Assembly (NCBI RefSeq): GCF_037038585.1
Contig: NC_092520.1
Span: forward strand, 190,320,604-190,384,603
Origin: Patagioenas fasciata
Taxonomy: Eukaryota; Chordata; Aves; Columbiformes; Columbidae
Direction: 5' to 3'
Length of the DNA stretch: 64,000 nucleotides
The notes under the pieces were generated by a model. That model was not told the DNA's origin. It saw only the letters and a list, made by a program, of their open reading frames with translations, and did no database searches. The position numbers were made by a program, and so were the translations under genes. Below are positions 27,077-41,200 of the stretch, in pieces; positions within the stretch are counted from its first letter, which is position 1; every line of letters starts with the position of its first letter.

Positions 27077-27657
27077 TGTGGTGGGTTGACTTTGGCTGGA
27101 TGCCAGGTTCACACCAAGCCAGTCTATTGCTACCCTCCTCAGCAGGACAGGTAAGGAGGGAGAAATTGAGATTGAAAAAATTTGTAGATCAAGATAAAGG
27201 CAGTTTAATAAAGCAAACATAAAGGCCATGCACGGAAGCAAAAGAAACCAAAATATTAATTTTCTACTTCCCATCAGCAGGTGATGTCCCGCCACTTCCT
27301 GGGAAGTGAGGCTTCAATATGCGTAGGAGTTTCTCCAGAGGGCAAATGTAACCATTAATGTCCCCACAGTCCTCCTTTCTTTTAGCTTTTGTTGCTGAGC
27401 AGATGTCATATGGTACGGAATATGCCTTTGGCCAGTTTGGGTCAGCTGTCCTGGCTGTGTCCACTCCCAAGATCTTGCCCACCCCAACCTGTTGGTGAGG
27501 GGGCAATGTTGGAGAGACAGCCCTGATGCTGTTGTGGCACTGGTCAGCAGTGGCCAAGACACTGGTGTCTTATTAGCACCTTGCTAGCTACCCATGCAAA
27601 GCACAACACCATGAGGGCTGCTATGGGGAACATTAACTCCATCTCAGTGAGATCCAA
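27077..27657 (-). mobile_element. Solo LTR of an avian endogenous retrovirus, copy 1
   Basis: In minus orientation the element starts with TG near 27657 and ends with CACCACA at 27077. It carries an ATTAAA polyadenylation hexamer (complement of 27204-27209), about 130 bases from its 3' end. The stretch around 27412-27475 (TTTGGCCAGTTTGGGTCAGC and flanks) is shared with copy 2 at 30422-30994 and with LTRs common in bird genomes. No gag, pol or env-like frames flank it, so it looks like a solo LTR. Family assignment (ERVL-like) is from memory and not firm. Confidence 0.75.
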
Positions 27658-30421
27658 TATGTGTTTGCTTTTGAACTCTGCTGTAGCTTAGAAAGTATTT
27701 TGACAACATATTTTCATACTTTCAGTTGACAGATTATGCCACGATAAAAACTATAGGTTGTTAGAGTTATGGTCTGTATTACAACTCAGGGAAGAACAAT
27801 TGCTAGACTGAGACAGCCTCTCCCAGATAAACTAGGACCCATCTCATGTACCTGTCTTACATGCTGCAGCACTCTTCTCCTAAAGTCAGACTAATGTAAT
27901 TTTTGAATGTACTTCAGTCACTTTTCTTTCCAGTATTCTGGTCATTCTTTTGTTGCACAGAAAAAAATATGTGGATATAGTTTAATAGTACAGCAATTTT
28001 TTGTGTGCTAACTTTTTTTGTCTTACAGGCAACCAGTTATCTGCAAAGTAAAACCACCACTTTAAATTATCTGCTGTAGGTCTGCAAATTTTCTTGTGGT
28101 TGTAGGGTAATTTGTTGATTGAAAAAGGGATTGCTAATGCCTGAATGTGATATAAATGGAGAAGGGTTTGTCCTGTCTCTTGTTTGTTCTTGTATTTGTG
28201 CCTGCAATAGGTATCTTTTGCTTCTTTTAGAGAAAGTTATCTGCCTTGTACTAGCAATTATTCCAGTGGGAAGATTGTAGCTGGTTGACTTGGTAAGTGG
28301 GTCCAGGGCAGTTTTAGAGTCTGAGATCAGGCAGAAAAGGGAAAACATCTGGCCAAATCTGAAAAGAGTTCTGGAAGGAACTGGTAGCTCTTGGCTTCTT
28401 ACACTCATTTATTTTTGTACTTTTAAAATTCTGCTCTGAATTAACAAGAAAATCAGCATTGCAGCTTGGCCCTTCCTGATGTAAGGAAACTGTAATAAAA
28501 TAATTTTTTTTTTTTTGTTCTTTTCAGACAAGAGTGGAAGCACTAGGCCTCCCCATTTATAGCTAGACCTAACATGTCTCTGCAGTACTTGCAAAAGAGA
28601 TCCAGAATAGTCAAACATTACCCTGATTTTGTGGGTGAGGCACTGAGACAGAACTCCAAATGACTGTTTTACCCTCTAAATGCTGAACACAGATGTGGCT
28701 GCATTAAGTCTTGCAGACTGGGAAACGATTTGTGCTAAACTGCTCAGGGACAGATGAACTGCCCTGGCAATTAGACTGGTTCTGCTTGGTTCACACCAGC
28801 CTCTCCTCCACAAAGAATGCTTCCCTTGGCGCTTCAGATCCTCTGCTTAATTGTTGGGTAGCTGAGCCAAAATAAAACCATGATCATCCTCAAGGGGAGT
28901 GGATAGTGACTGTCCCCAGGATTCCTGCAGCCTTCCCCTTGCAGCTGTACAGCAACTCTATGAAGTATTTTGTGAATGAATTGGTTGCATCCAACAATTT
29001 CAGCCTCATACATAAGGTGGGGTTTTTTTTACACTTATAATATTACACTGCAATTAATCTGTCAAAAGATTTCAGCGTAATTTGTCTAGTTCAGCAGGTG
29101 GTTGCTGGACTGGACCATGCATTATGGCAGAGTAGAGTCAATCTCAACAAGTAGTATGGAGCACACTGTGTGAAACAGCAAGAGGTTTGCACATGGACAG
29201 GTGAACAGCTGCTCTCCAGAATAAGTCAGAAAATATCAGAAACTTCATTGTCTTTTCCTATGCTATCTTCACTAACCAGAGTGATCATTTCTTCATTGTT
29301 GGTGTAGTGAGTTCAAATTGGTGATCGCTCATGACTATAAATAGCCATGCCAAAAGAAAAATTAAAATACCTCCAATAACTACTTCTTTAAGGGGAAAAT
29401 TCCTGCACACCTAGGTATGAGACATGCCCTACAAATGAAACAGTGATACCAAAAACTTATAAAAGGCAGTATCTTTAACATAGAAAGCATTCAGTCCAAC
29501 AAGTGGCATTCTGATCTTTGCACAAGTGAGACAGCCAAGCTGCCATAGCCAGAAATAGTCTTCAAAGGATATTTCTCCCTGGAACGTTATCAGTGAAGCT
29601 CAGATCTTCAGGGGTGTAGAATTCCCACATCCCCAAACCTTATCACACAGCCTGCCTGATGCTGCTGCCCTCTGAGATGCTGAGGGACATAAAATCAAGC
29701 CCAGAGTCCAAAGCCAGGCAGTGAGGCAGTAGTTCTGTCTTTCAGACACTGGGTAGTTCTTCCACTCTAAACCCTTGACTGGCAAACCATTGTGTTCTAT
29801 AAATTGACTACATTGCAGGGATGAAGCCTGCCTTGTAAAACATATTCCTTGGTCTTTTTAAAAGTTCGATTTATACACAAGTGGCTGCTTCCATAAATAT
29901 GTGTATCCTCACTATACTCGGTTCAATATGTTCTCACTTCATTGCCCTGCAGGAGCAGAGGAGTTTGACTTTTTATTTTCCATGTAGACTATGAGAACTC
30001 ATCATTCATGAAGCTAAAACCTACATTCATCAAATTTCATGTTTTTACAGATCAGATCACAACAGGCCAAAAGTGTATTTGAATCCAGTTTAGCGCATCA
30101 GTACCTCAACAATACCATTTCCTAAAAATCTTCTATTTGCATCTATGCTGCTCAAAGGTGCCTCCTGGAAATACGTTTTAAGTAGAGCTGAGGGGAATTT
30201 CTTTTAAAAAAGCACTATATGCAAATCTCAGGATCTCCCTTGGCAGGGGTTCTGTAGCCTCCTTAACGTAACATATTGCAGTACTTCATCCTTGTGGTTA
30301 GAAACTTTTCTTCATATAATCTTTGTGGAAAATTAAAATGTTTACTTTGTCTCTTGCCTCCAGTGACTATTATACAAAGGACAATTCATTTTGGATGGGT
30401 AAATATTTGGTTTTTTGGTGT

Positions 30422-30994
30422 TGTGGTTTAACCCCAGCCAGCTGCTAAGCACCACCCAGCTGCTCGCTCACCCCTCCCTGCTGGGATAGGGGAGAGAATC
30501 AGAACAGTAGAAGTGAGAAACTTGTGGGCTGAGTTAAAGATGGTTTAATAGGTGAAGCAGAAGCCATGCACACAAATAAAGCATAACAAAGAATTCATTC
30601 AGTACTTCCCCTGGGCAGGCAGGGTTTCAGCCATCTCCAGAACAGCAGGGCCCCATAATGTGTAATGGTTACTTGGGAATACAAATGCCATCACTCCAAA
30701 CATTCTCCCTTCTTTTTTCTTCCCCCAGCTTATGTGCTGAGCATGATGTTGTACGGTATGGGATATTGCTTTGGTCAGTTGGGGTCAGCTCTCCCGGCTG
30801 TGCCTCCACCCAGATTCTTGTGCACCCCCAGCCCACTCACTGGGTGTCAGAGTGAGACACAGGGAAGGTGCTGACACTGTGCAGGCATCACTCAGCAATA
30901 GCTAAAATATTTTGATTTGGTCAAAAATCTTAAAGACAGCACTGTGTAGGCTGCTAGGAAGATTGTTAGCTCCAACCCAGTCAGACTCAGTACA
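30422..30994 (-). mobile_element. Solo LTR of an avian endogenous retrovirus, copy 2
   Basis: On the minus strand this 573-base element begins TGTACTGAGTC and ends with the complement of TGTGGTTTAACCCCAGCC, a hallmark end of a widespread bird LTR. The ATTAAA hexamer (complement of 30544-30549) sits about 125 bases from the 3' end, as in copy 1. The central block with GGTCAGTTGGGGTCAGCT is shared with copy 1, but the ends differ, so the two are related subfamilies rather than a matched pair. No clear target-site duplication was found. Confidence 0.78.
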
Positions 30995-32130
30995 AGGTCT
31001 TCCAAAACCCACCACCCTCTTGTGACCCTCTACTGAAACCATGTTTTCCAAACCTGAGAAATGGTGTTACTGCTGGGGTATGACCAACACCAACTGCAGC
31101 AGCAGTATTACCTCCTGTTCCTTGTAAATAACACTCATAAACAGGTTTTGTTGCAACTCTTAATGTCTGCAGGGTTATGATTATATAGAATAGTCCCCAT
31201 TATTTAGAATTCTCTATGATGTGGAATAAATTCAAACTGCAACCCTAAAGGAGGGGAAGTCAGCTCTTTCAGTCCCAATAAGTCTTTGCCAACAACTCAA
31301 AAGTTATATAGGGATTCTTTTTACATATTAAATTGTTAATTCATACACAGTTTATGAATCTGGTCCTTTTCTTCAGTAGTGCTCCCTAGCCAGTTGTATC
31401 TGTCCATCTAATTTCTCCTTCCAAATTATGGCACTTTGAACTTGTTTTGAATTTCCTCAGGTTGAATTTGGACCATATGTCAAAATTTTGAATTCTAAAA
31501 TGTCTGCCAGAGTACTTATAGTTTCCCTTAACTTGGTGTCATTTGCTATTTATAAATGCACTTACTGTTCCATCTTTCAATTTGTTAATGAGAAATTTGA
31601 ACAGAACTGAATGTACAGTGGGGTATGCTTTGAGGTTCTACTCCAAAAAAAAAAAAAAAAAATCCACTTTGATAGTGTACATTTCATTTTTTCAAATAGC
31701 TGTGGACTCACCAGATAGGTACCTTATGTGAAAACAGTGTCTAAAGACTTTACTAAAGTTGAACTGTTTCATCGCTTCTATTTCCTTTGTTCACTTAATC
31801 AGTTACTCTGTCAGAAGAAATTACATTAGTTTTATATGATGTGTTCTTGACAAACAAATGTTGGCTGTTTCTTGTCATCTTCTTAGCCCCTAGTGTTTGC
31901 AGATTGATTCTTTTTAGGGTGATGGTGGGAGTGAGTGCAAAATTGCAAATAAATAAAAATAAAGCTGACCAGCCTTTTCAATTCCCAGAATGAATGGAGT
32001 ACAGAAATATAAGCATAAAAGATGAAAATTTTATTTGATTTTTAAAGTGCTTTCATTTCAAGATTCAGAATGAGTATCTTAACACTAAAAAATGAAATTT
32101 CAATCTATGGTATTGAGATGACACTTACTC

Positions 32131-32171
32131 ATTTGGTTATATCAAATAATGATTTGGTTATATCAAATAAT
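32131..32171 (+). repeat. 20-bp perfect tandem duplication
   Basis: ATTTGGTTATATCAAATAAT occurs at 32131-32150 and again at 32152-32171, separated by one G. It is a small local duplication in AT-rich intron and probably a replication slip. Confidence 0.95.
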
Positions 32172-35100
32172 ATTTCTTATGTGCATACACATCTAACAGT
32201 TTTCCTGCAAAATCTACCCTCCAATGCCATAGCTCATGGGAAGAATGCAATGATTTCAAAGGTAGGAATAAGATTATTTCATTTTAGAGCTCCAGAAATT
32301 GTTGGTGTTCATCTAAAAAATTTATATGATGTAAGCCAAAAACCCCACTAAATCCCACAGTTCTCATTTTGTTTCTCTTCACTTTGATCTATAGTATCAG
32401 AATACAACCCCCCCCCAGAATATTTTTATAGAAAAAGTTAAATGTTTTTATTGGGCTTGGTCTCTGCACTGCTATTTCCACTGCTGCTAAAAACATGTTT
32501 GTTTTTTTCTCCCCAGATTATCTTTTCGATTATTTTTTCTACATTAACCATTTTAATTATTCCAAGGAACAAGTCAGAGTCAAAGCCAATAAAAACAGTG
32601 GTATCTTGTTGAAAATTTTAATTTATACATTATATCAATTTTTAGTTGAAATGTATTGCACTCTAAATTGTATATCATATACTTTGACTTGTTCAGAATG
32701 AGGGTAATTAAAGGTGGTCACAGCAGGCTGGAATCAAACAATGCTGTACTACTGCCTCTTGGATCAACTTGTGTTGATATTCTTAGGCAAACATGAGATA
32801 CACATCTCAGGTACACAGACACTTTTTAAGATGGGACTGCAAGATGGGGCTACAAAGACTGGAGGTGAGGCAGGGAAAAGCTGACCTAAAAGAAATAGAA
32901 GCATCACGCTGCCAGCATAATCCATATCCATATTAAGGTTGCTTTGCCTGCATAATACGATGTAATTCTGCAGATGAACATTCCTTGTGTAGGCAAGGCC
33001 TTAATTAACAGGCTGAACTAAAAACCCTTGGTTTGAAAAGATTCTTAGAAAGAAGATGAACAGACAATTTTATATGCTCATTTTAAGAAGTTACTGCTGC
33101 AAAATGCAAAATAATACAAAGCAGTAGAGACCATCTCCCCAAGGTAGGACTTTGTATTGGTTAACCAGTCTACTGCTCCTGCATGCTGAGCTCCGCTGCT
33201 TTGCTGAGTTAAGTAAAGAAGATTTTAGAAACTGTAGACAAAACTCTTTGCGTGTAAAAAAACTTCATGTATATTGCAAGTTTAAATTTTCAGATATGAA
33301 GTATCCATTTTAGACTTCCATGGCAAATGTCCTGTAAAAGACTGTTCTGATATGAAGTATGCAGGAAACCAGCAAAAGAGTATGTACCTTGAAGATGGAA
33401 TTATATAGACATTATTAATGTTTCTTCATTAAATATTTCTAAATACATTTTGAAGCATGAGTTTTTCCATACAGATGAATTGTATTACTACTGTCACTTC
33501 TGTTCTTCTTTTCTCTTTTATTGTAGTCTGTTTTAGCTCACATATTCTGTCTTGCTTTACTTGAGATATAATTTCTATGAAAGAGATCTTCTGTGTTAAA
33601 ATACAGTGCCTGACAGCTTGTGATCCTTTGCCTGGGCCACATGATGTTACTGGAATATTAATAACACTACCACTTTTTCACTGAGATATAGTTTTATAAT
33701 TATGAAATTTGCAGAATGGAGACAGATTCATGGTCTCATGATCATGGATGTTCATTTCCAGAAAAAGTTAAGCTGGGGGAGGAATTACACAGGCAGTTTC
33801 TAGGCTATATCTGTTCACAGAGAAGTCAGTTCCAAAACTAAAAAACTGTTTGTACACATGCCTCTCTCATTTATGTTTCCCAAGAACATGTTTTCAGGTG
33901 TAGTTGATGAGGAATGTATTTATACATTTAAATAGAAGTCAGACTGCTCTGTCAACTAAGACAGCACTAGGTGTATGCGGTTTTCTAATAGGAAGTCTCC
34001 TGTTTTCTATAAATAGATATGTTTCAGTTCTGATTGTTCTGTGCTGAAATAACTGGCGAGATGTCTAATTACTCTAAATAGGAAACACAAGTAATGGCAG
34101 GCATTCAACCCCTCCTGAAAAATTGTTCCTAGCAGTTAACTGTTCTACTTCCTGGGCACTGGCTTGAAAACTCACTATGTCCAAGTGTCCTTTTTCCTTC
34201 TCTTTGGTACATTCATATTGATCACTGTGTCCTAAGGGCAAATGATACACAGTACAGTGTATACTTTGGAGTCAGGATCAAATTCATCCCTGGCCAGGAC
34301 GTATAACTATAAACAAGGGAAGGAAATGAACTGCTGCTGAGAAATGAAGTTCCCTTGAGCTCCCTCTCAATTTGCACACTGCTAAGCATTGTGCTTTATA
34401 CATAGTTATAATGATTTATTCAAAGGTGTTTACTAGTAAAAGGCATAACCTCTTGCTTATCTGATAATTACATAGCTGGTGAGGTCATCAAGTAGGTTGT
34501 TAACACTCTCAATCTTTTGCACTAAAATGAAGTATTTTCTTGCATGTTTCTTTAATGTTTCATATATTTTCTATATATGCCATTTTTATCAACCTGCAGT
34601 TTTTGTTTGTTTCTTTCACAAGGGAGCATGTAGCTAATCTGTCTTGCCTAAATTTCACATGCCTTAATTATCCTGGTACCATAATACTGGTTCTCATATT
34701 GTGAAACTGAAGGATTCTTTACAGTAATGGGTGCAGTGTAACTTACTGAAAATTCATCTCTTCAGCTTTGTCACACTGCTTATAAACAAAAAGGTGGTTG
34801 TTACTTTCATACTCCTGAACTCATTCTGCGCAATCGGTTCATTACTGTACTTAACATAAATTGAGTGCTGCATCTCCTTAAGCAAAATCTGAACTCTGCA
34901 ACTCTGCTTTGTGATTGCGATTGGCATAGGAAAAAAAAAAAAATTTTGAATAGGGAAATCAGCCAAAATAAATATCTCTTTGGGCCATCAGTGTGACCCA
35001 ATTTAGAGGGTCATCTAATAAAATTAGGAAGGTATCACAGATGGATAGCACAAAATGACATAAAATGTATGTAATCTTCCCAACGTTGGGAAAAGAATGA

Positions 35101-36168
35101 AGCAACCAGTTGTTGAAGCAGCTGTCCTGCAGAGAGCTTTGACCTAACGCTGTACCCTGCCTTGGAGGCTGTAGATCTGCTCTGGCTGCCCTTTCCTGTT
35201 TGGAACTTCTTTATTTTTAATTGTCATCCTGTCACTGAAATAGTTTACTGAACATATTCTTGGTGTTCTCAACAGATGTAGTGATTCTGTTAAACTTTCA
35301 AGAGATGCCATAATCTTGAACTGATCCAGATGAAGGCAGTATGTGGAAGAAAATAACTACTTCAGGGAGCCGATCAAGCTTGTTTGAAGCTACACTGGCA
35401 TTTCTATACCACATCACATGCTGCGATGTGTGCAGACTCCAAGATATATTTGTATCTTCTAGTCTGTAATGGTGTTTTAGCTGTTGCAATTTAGTTTTGC
35501 CTCTTCTTGAAGCAGCCATCTCTGACTCCAGTGTTGCTTGTTTCCTGACAAGAGAATCCCATTGTCTCACAGGTCAGCTTTGCCCCAGAAAGGCAGATTC
35601 AGAGCTAGCTCAGAAGCTGGCTAATTGCTCAGTGCAACTTAATTCCCACTTATGCACCAGTTCTAGATGTTGGCAATCTGGTGTCTAATATTTAGGAAGC
35701 TGCTACACAAAATTCAGGCTAGAAATTCCCGCTGCTTGCAATAGCATGACCAATATTACTTCCAGTAAAATTTAATTCCCAATAATGAAGGATGTCAGAA
35801 GATCAAACTGCACATAATGGATGTATAGGTGTGCACGTTAATGGAGTTCAGAAAAATAAGAGCAAATTGCAACAGCACCATGTTATTGAACTTTTTAGTT
35901 CCTGAATGATAATCAGATCAGACACCCAGAGACTGGATATCAGTAGGTAGGTATAACAGCAGCTGATTACTGTGAAATACCTGAGTATCTTTCCAAAGCT
36001 TAAACTGTTGTAGTGAATATGTCTTTTTCCTTTCTGCCACCTGTAGCTGTTTATGTACTTAATGCTCCAAAGTTTGCTGTTCCTCAGGATATGGTGCTAA
36101 GTATTTCTTTGTTCAAATAGGAATCGCATGATGTTTTATTTCTCAATATTTTTTTTTCTTCCCGATAG

Positions 36169-36275
36169 ATGGTGTAAGCCCTTGGGATCTTTTGATCTGC
36201 TTATCTTCCAGAAAAAATGATGGTACTGGCTGCATTCAAATGGATGACTTTCATCATCTACAGTTATTCCAAAAG
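36169..36275 (+). CDS. CPED1: CPED1 coding exon 3
   Basis: The acceptor is TTCTTCCCGATAG and the donor is AAG, then GTACAA. One base from exon 2 plus 107 bases give 36 codons (residues 147-182), ending in phase 0. The exon encodes NGVSPWDLLICLSSRK, followed by a Gly/Asp-rich turn and DDFHHLQLFQK. The WDLLICLSS block matches the mammalian protein closely and is the strongest local anchor for the gene assignment. The substitution of KNDGTGC for the corresponding human linker is ordinary divergence. Confidence 0.95.
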
Positions 36276-38218
36276 GTACAAGATTATTCTGTTTTAATTT
36301 GTGGAAATGAGAGGACAGGGCCAGCCCAAATTTTCAGTACCCAGTCATAAAAAGAAGAGTATCTGATCCTCATTTTATGCTACGGCAGCATGGTTTAACA
36401 GCAATACAATTTTTTTTTCAAGTTTCCTATCTACTGAGAAATACTTGTCATATACCAAAATTTTATTCTTCTTTACATCACACTCAGTGACCAAAAGCAA
36501 TTTCTCATTTGGACATCATATGTTATTTTGGATCTAAGTATTTCCATGTAAATATTGAAAATTGTTACAACTGAGTGTCAAGTTTTCCTTTTCTTTAGCT
36601 TGAATGTTTGCATTCTTGGCCACCCTCAGCCAACAAGTCAGGCAGCAAAAGTGTCTACAGAAGTCGGAAGAAATTTAAGCACTTCACCTCATTAGAAAAG
36701 AGAATTAGAAATGGGAGAAATAACCAACAAATGGATACAATATTTCAGAATAGTAGCATAGGCAGAAGATAAAGCTGGACTAATTTAGGCTTCATATCTT
36801 ATAGTGCTATGGAGTTTAATCTAATGTAATTGCTCCCTTGTAAACATAACTTAGGCACCTCACCAAACAGTGACAGTGTTCCTACAATTGATTATGTGCG
36901 AGCTGGACCAGTGTTCTCCTTCAGGCCCTTCATGGGAGTTCCTTACTCTGGCACTACAATCTGCTTATTCACAGTCCAAAGCATCAGCAGTGCCAACACT
37001 TATTGGTATTTTCAACATTGCTTTTTTGTTTGTTTCTTTGGTTGGTTGGTTGGTTTTGGTGTTTCGGTGGTTTTTTTTTTTGGTCTACACTTAAGCCTAT
37101 TGTGGGCACAGTTTAGGTTACTTTGATGTGCAAATGTCTAAATAAGCAGCTGACTTGTTGGTGAAAATATGTGACTTAAACTGAGGGCTTTGTTTGGAAA
37201 AGTGTGACCAAACTATGGATAAAGCTTGTCTTATATTTAAAGTACAGTTTCATAGATAATAATGTCAAGACCCAAAATTATAAACTCTGACCTGAGGGGC
37301 AGAGAGAGTTAGAGATGCTTTTGAAAGGTATTCAGGTTTGAAGTTCACAAAGATGCAAAAAATGACTGTGTGTCCACAGAAGTCAGATCTAGGAGCATGT
37401 ACACTGGGGTTCCTGGGGACAGGATGCCTTATCTACGTGTATCCAGTGAGATTTTTATAGCAGTTCCAGCGTGCTAAAAATACACATACTCTGGATTCAG
37501 GTCTCAGATCATAAAACAGCCCAGGCTCCTGCAAACTGCTTTTTGCTCATTCTATCCATATGATCCTAGCTGAGCCCCTAATACTGAGCAATATAATAGC
37601 CCTTACAGCACTCTGCAATGTCCAGAAGTTTCACACATGAATGACCGAGACATAAGGTGATCAAAGGAATTGTCCAAGTTCCCTCAGGAAGTCTGCAGTG
37701 CAGCGGGGACTTAAACCAGATGGACCGTATCTCTGGATAACTTTAAATATTGGACTGACATTACTCACTGTTGGCATGTCCATACGTCGGTGCAACACCG
37801 TTCTTTGTTGCAGAGCCTGGATGTGGTTTAGCTATGTTAGCTAACCACTGTTCTCCAGCACAGCGATTCAAGAGGCACAGGCTATTTCCATGCTGTGAGA
37901 GACAGTGATTGATAACTGGAAGAGAACAGAGAAGCTGCAGAAACAGAAAAGGGGGTAGGGGAGGTGTGAAAAGTCAGCAGCCAGGAGGAAAGCCAGAAGT
38001 CTAAAATTTTGTGTAGTGATGGCTATGGAGGAAGAGCCCCCACTTTAATGTCATTATTCCACATTGCAGGGATGGTGAAGTTGTAATTCCTCTTTGACAC
38101 TAGCAAGAGATTTGCACACGAGGTGTCTCTGATAAATTAAACACAAACTCATTGAAGGCTCCAGGAAAAAGAACACTTCTCTGAATGAAATAATTAAAGC
38201 TTATCTTTTCATGCACAG
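36276..38218 (+). other. CPED1: CPED1 intron 3 (1.9 kb)
   Basis: The intron runs from GTACAA at 36276 to TTCATGCACAG at 38218. It is AT-rich unique sequence with a TTGG-rich run (about 37036-37056) and a poly(T) run near 37070. Nothing else was recognised. Confidence 0.88.
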
Positions 38219-38294
38219 GTAAACCTACTTCCAGAAATCCAGCATTTCCTTTGTGGAAAAGAGGGATTATGCCAGATAACAAAAGTGTTTTCAG
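38219..38294 (+). CDS. CPED1: CPED1 coding exon 4
   Basis: A 76-nt exon with acceptor ATGCACAG and donor TCAG, then GTAATG. Read from phase 0 it gives residues 183-207 plus one base. It contains LPEIQHFLCGKEGLCQI, matching human LPEIQ..LC.KEGLCQI, including both cysteines, which may form a disulfide in the secretory lumen. It ends in phase 1, and exon 5 accepts that phase and continues with LQLPV as in the human protein. Confidence 0.94.
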
Positions 38295-41200
38295 GTAATG
38301 TAATTTCTTCAAATCTGCATATGTGATGATGGTCACAGGAAGTCTCTGAAATTAGACTGTCACGTTTGCAATTCTTTTTTATTTTTAGTCATAAATGCCT
38401 AGGGATGAAAAAATGAAACAAGAATGATAATCCATTTTGGACAACACTTAAACACGCTTCAGTTATGCAGTATCTTTTCAGGTAAAGATATTGCATTGTT
38501 TAGCCATTGCATACTGCAGAAATAATTTGGATATAAGTGTCTTATTTTTGGACTGTTTTGTGTTAATATAGTGTATTGATGTTTACACTTCAAAGCCCTG
38601 GGTTCAGTGTAATATGTTTGTTCAGCTTTACAAAAATGTTGTGGCATGGAGAAGGAGTAGGAGTCGGAGTTTGATTCCCATCCAGACACAGTTTACTGCT
38701 AAAAAGCCTTTGTGTATTAAGATCATCGACCAGTAAAGTTTAAAGGTTACGGGCCTGTTGCCAGAGAATTCTAATTTACTATGAGTGAAATTCAGCTTTG
38801 AATAGAAACTAGAAAAAACTTTTGTGCATGGTATTAGGTCTTTTAGAGCTGCAGGGGGACACATTCTGATCTCAGTTACACCACTAAATAATCAGTGTTA
38901 ATGCTATTTTGGGTTTATGATCTATCTTCACTGTATAAACTTTGCTTATAAGAAGTCTTGTCTTTTTTTTTTTTTTTTGCATGTAATCCAGTAACAACCA
39001 ACCCCACATGTATTCCATTAGTATTTAGCCTTGTTTTCAGACAAATAAACACGATTGATCAGTTTGATTTTCCCTCTCCTCCTCTGCTCTCCCTCTCCTC
39101 TTCCTTTTCACCTTTTATGTGTATGCTATCTTTAGCACATAAAAGAAGGATTAATTACAATCTCATTTAACCATTTAAATGTCAGGTATCTTCTGCACCA
39201 GTATTCTAAGCTTCCCATTAAGCCCACGGGGAGAGAGGGACACCTTCAAACACCACTTTATTTTATTCTAAACTATGTGTTTAAAATAAGTGTGTTAAAT
39301 TACTCTCTGCAGGTACTCACTACTCAATTAAGTCTCACCACAGACTGTAAATGGAGCCTAGACAAGTCACTTAGATTAAATACCTGACACTTGGATGCTT
39401 GACTAAATTTGAGGTTAGGTGGTTCCTAACCTAAGCGGAGTATATTTTACCTTTAAAGATTGATCAATTTAAAAAGCTATGTGAAGTGTTTCCCTTAAAG
39501 AACTGTATGTTGAGGGTCAGTTTAAATTGAACAAAACTGATCCCAAGGAACATGCAGTATAAGCAATATTAGTCCAGGTTCCATGAGAGTCCCTTATTGT
39601 GAAGTCATATTACACCAGGTAAGTATATTCTGCTTTGGCTGAGGTTTAAGTATGTCTTTAGTGATGCCTAGTGCCTTGTTTCCCTTGCACTGGAAAGTGA
39701 ATTAGAAAGTATTCTGATATAGTACCAGTTTCAGACAAATCTGAGCAGATTTCTAAAAATTTCAAGGACTTCAGGAATTGGTAGTACCTACCCATGTTGT
39801 AACAGACTGCCTTCAAAAAATATTGGCTTGCCCTTCTACTTGGAGAAAGGCCAATTGTAGTAGTTTTATTATTTTGCTACTGCAAAACCGCAAACACAAG
39901 AGGCACTCACTACACACAGGACTTTCCTCTTAAAATATGCACATTTTCACTGGTGTCCACAAGCTGTGGTACAAGCCACTCTGTCTATGTGGTCTGCTAA
40001 GCATTCCAGTGTTTTCTCTCCTTTATGGAAGGGCCATTTGTAAATATCTTAGTGCATACTTACATTATTAGTGCTTTCCTAGCCTTTCTGACTAATGCTG
40101 AAATCTGATTGAAATCAAGGTCGTATGTGCACCCAGCAGCAGGTGTCTGAAAGTCCTACCCACACAGTAATGGAGGATTATTCTAGCAGACTGATGAAGC
40201 ACTGTCAGATAGGAAAAGGTCCATCTCTCACCTTCCAGTTACCAGTAAAACAGATTTTGCAGTAGTTTAAAACAAATAAACAAACAAACAAATCCATCTC
40301 TTAAATCTAGGTGTCTCCACATCAACATGTGGCCTAGGGGCTGAGATAGCAGTTTCAACAAAAGGGTCTCGTGCCACTTGAGATGCCATAGAGAGTACAG
40401 GACTCCCAGTAGGAAGGGCAGATTTGGCACAGAACCTATATCTTTGTGGTCCAGCAGCTGTAGGGTCAAAGGGATATCCTATGGTGTCCTAAATGACAAT
40501 AGATGTCTGTGTGTGGATAACTGAATTTAACACTTTATATCTAAGCTTCCAAAATTAACAGAAGTACAGCTTAGAGTGAGCAAGCCCAAAAGAACCTTTA
40601 CTTTAAGTGTAATTTACAGTTGGCTGAATTTCTCCACACTGATTGTACAGACTACACTGATGTCCACTGACAGGAATGAGAACTTAGACAGTGGCACACA
40701 GAGGATCATCTTTGTATAGACCAGACCTCAAAGTGTCTCAATCCAGAAAGGAATCCCATTCAATACCACTTGTCTCTGACAGCTAGTTTTCTACGAGTGA
40801 AATTCACCCACATAAGGTAACATTAAAATCAGAAGGGTAAATCATTTTATTTCAGGTTAAGAAAACAAGAAGGCCATCTTAAAAAAGCAAACTTCTATGT
40901 AGAGTCAAGATTTCAGATCCTCTCCTCCCCGTCCATTCATCTGATAAAGCCAGCTCTTTCCGCTTCTTTCTCTAACTTGCCTCCTCTGACAGACCTTTCT
41001 TCTCAAAACCAACAATGTTGCCAATTGTCAGGATTTGTTTGACCCTCAATTTTAAAATTATTTGGGAAAGAATAGTTTTCATCAGTATTTCCTCCACAGA
41101 AGAGTTTGTTTCCTTTCAAATTAGTCGTGTACTTTCACTCTTGTATGTTTAAGTCAACAGAGGTTTTCTGCAATTCAAGAGGATCAGTTGGTTTGCTATG

